5,334 nucleotides of DNA, taken from contig SKZB01000051.1 of NCBI GenBank assembly GCA_007127615.1, forward strand, positions 1 through 5,334, in the 5' to 3' direction. The position numbers were made by a program, and so were the translations under genes. Position 1 is the stretch's first letter; each line of letters opens with the position of its first letter. Under the pieces are notes generated by a model that was not told the origin of the DNA, ran no database searches, and was given only the letters and a program-made list of their open reading frames with translations. The stretch is from Phycisphaerales bacterium. GTDB taxonomy: Bacteria > Planctomycetota > Phycisphaerae > Phycisphaerales > SM1A02. Below are positions 4,919-5,334 of the stretch, piece after piece.

Positions 4919-5334
4919 ATGGCATCCGATAAAACCGCCGTGTCGCTCCTGTTGCTGGCTTTTGCCACCATTCTCGCCCTCGGCTGCGGCGGAGAACGGA
5001 CCGGCCGCGACCCGATCTTGAATAATTCTTCGACTTCTCATCTTGACCGGGGCGGGTCTGATAATCAAAGGACCGGGCTGGATTTCGGCGAGGACTGGGA
5101 CCGGACCGAATCCGCGCGACGGGAGGAACAAGGGCAAAGGCAGCAACGCACGTCCGCGCGTCCCTCCGCCGGGCGAAACCGCACCGCGTCGCCGGCCGCC
5201 CCCTCCGGGGGGAACTGGGCGGTCGTGCTCGGCACGTTCGCCGGCGAGAACCATTCGGCCCAGGCCCAGGCCGCGCTGCAGCAGATGCGGCAGATTTCCT
5301 CCGAGCTGAGCCGGGCCCGGGTGGAGTCCCGGGA
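4919..5334 (+). CDS. Lipoprotein with disordered linker and possible SPOR-like domain, cut by the right edge
   Basis: This is an exported, lipid-anchored protein of unknown function. 138 residues are visible and the frame is open to the end of the window. Residues 1-22 form a lipoprotein signal peptide: Lys5, then hydrophobic VSLLLLAFATILALG, with Cys23 followed by Gly-Gly. The lipobox ALGC is acceptable but lacks the usual Leu at -3. No Asp stands at +2, so retention in an inner membrane is not specifically signalled. Residues 26-98 are rich in Arg, Ser, Gly, Gln and Pro and probably disordered. From about 99 a folded domain seems to begin (NWAVVLGTFAGENH, then a helix AQAQAALQQMRQIS, then a second strand ARVESR). 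This beta-alpha-beta order resembles the start of a SPOR-type peptidoglycan-binding domain, though similarity is only by pattern. The start is firm: GGAGG ends 8 nt before the ATG. Confidence 0.8.
   Translation, partial: MASDKTAVSLLLLAFATILALGCGGERTGRDPILNNSSTSHLDRGGSDNQRTGLDFGEDWDRTESARREEQGQRQQRTSARPSAGRNRTASPAAPSGGNWAVVLGTFAGENHSAQAQAALQQMRQISSELSRARVESR

Noticed and set aside
4625..5254. Minus-strand reading frame of 209 codons opposite the lipoprotein
   Set aside because: It has Arg/Gly/Pro-rich low-complexity composition and no ribosome binding site, and the plus strand has a lipoprotein signal and a good Shine-Dalgarno.

Overview
This is a GC-rich bacterial window carrying five protein genes, two of them cut by the window edges, and one tRNA gene. 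The organism is probably Planctomycetota, perhaps of the Phycisphaerae type, but this is inference and not proven. It rests on the high GC content, an atypical short FlgM, a lipoprotein with a WAVVLGTF-type domain start, genes standing alone or in pairs, and GGCACGAA-type tandem repeats of a kind I recall from such genomes.

Left part (1-1300, minus strand): an ArsR/SmtB-family metal-sensing repressor (668-1066) is followed by a zinc-type ABC transporter substrate-binding protein of the ZnuA family (1-558, running off the left edge). The transporter protein has a signal peptide and a His/Asp-rich metal loop. A hairpin terminator (602-640) separates the two genes. The transporter gene appears to have its own promoter (TTGATT-N17-AATACT) only 7 nt before its ATG, so its message is probably leaderless. 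A perfect 8-7-8 inverted repeat covers the expected transcription start and the start codon and is a natural operator candidate.

Middle (1304-4214, plus strand): a tRNA-Ala(CGC) gene with the diagnostic G3:U70 pair is followed by a hairpin terminator and then by mutS. mutS also looks leaderless, with a TACAAT box ending 7 nt before the preferred ATG at 1452. MutS is complete: mismatch-binding F-x-E, clamp, Walker A and B, and a C-terminal QMSLF sliding-clamp motif. Its most striking feature is an extra stretch of about 28 residues just before Walker A. This stretch is encoded by a roughly 100-bp palindromic element holding four tandem 8-bp GGCACGRA units and a G7 run. Neither tract has a length that is a multiple of three, so slippage there would truncate MutS before or inside the ATPase site. 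This raises the possibility of a self-switching mutator locus.

Right part (4215-5334): mutS converges with flgM, the flagellar anti-sigma-28 factor (4339-4632, minus strand). The two share a strong hairpin that works best as the flgM terminator. A 286-bp divergent intergenic region follows, and then a plus-strand lipoprotein gene (4919 to the right edge) with a disordered linker and the beginning of a possible SPOR-like domain.

The genes do not form one pathway. The window holds a metal-uptake unit, a tRNA plus mismatch-repair stretch, and a flagellar-regulator/lipoprotein divergent pair.
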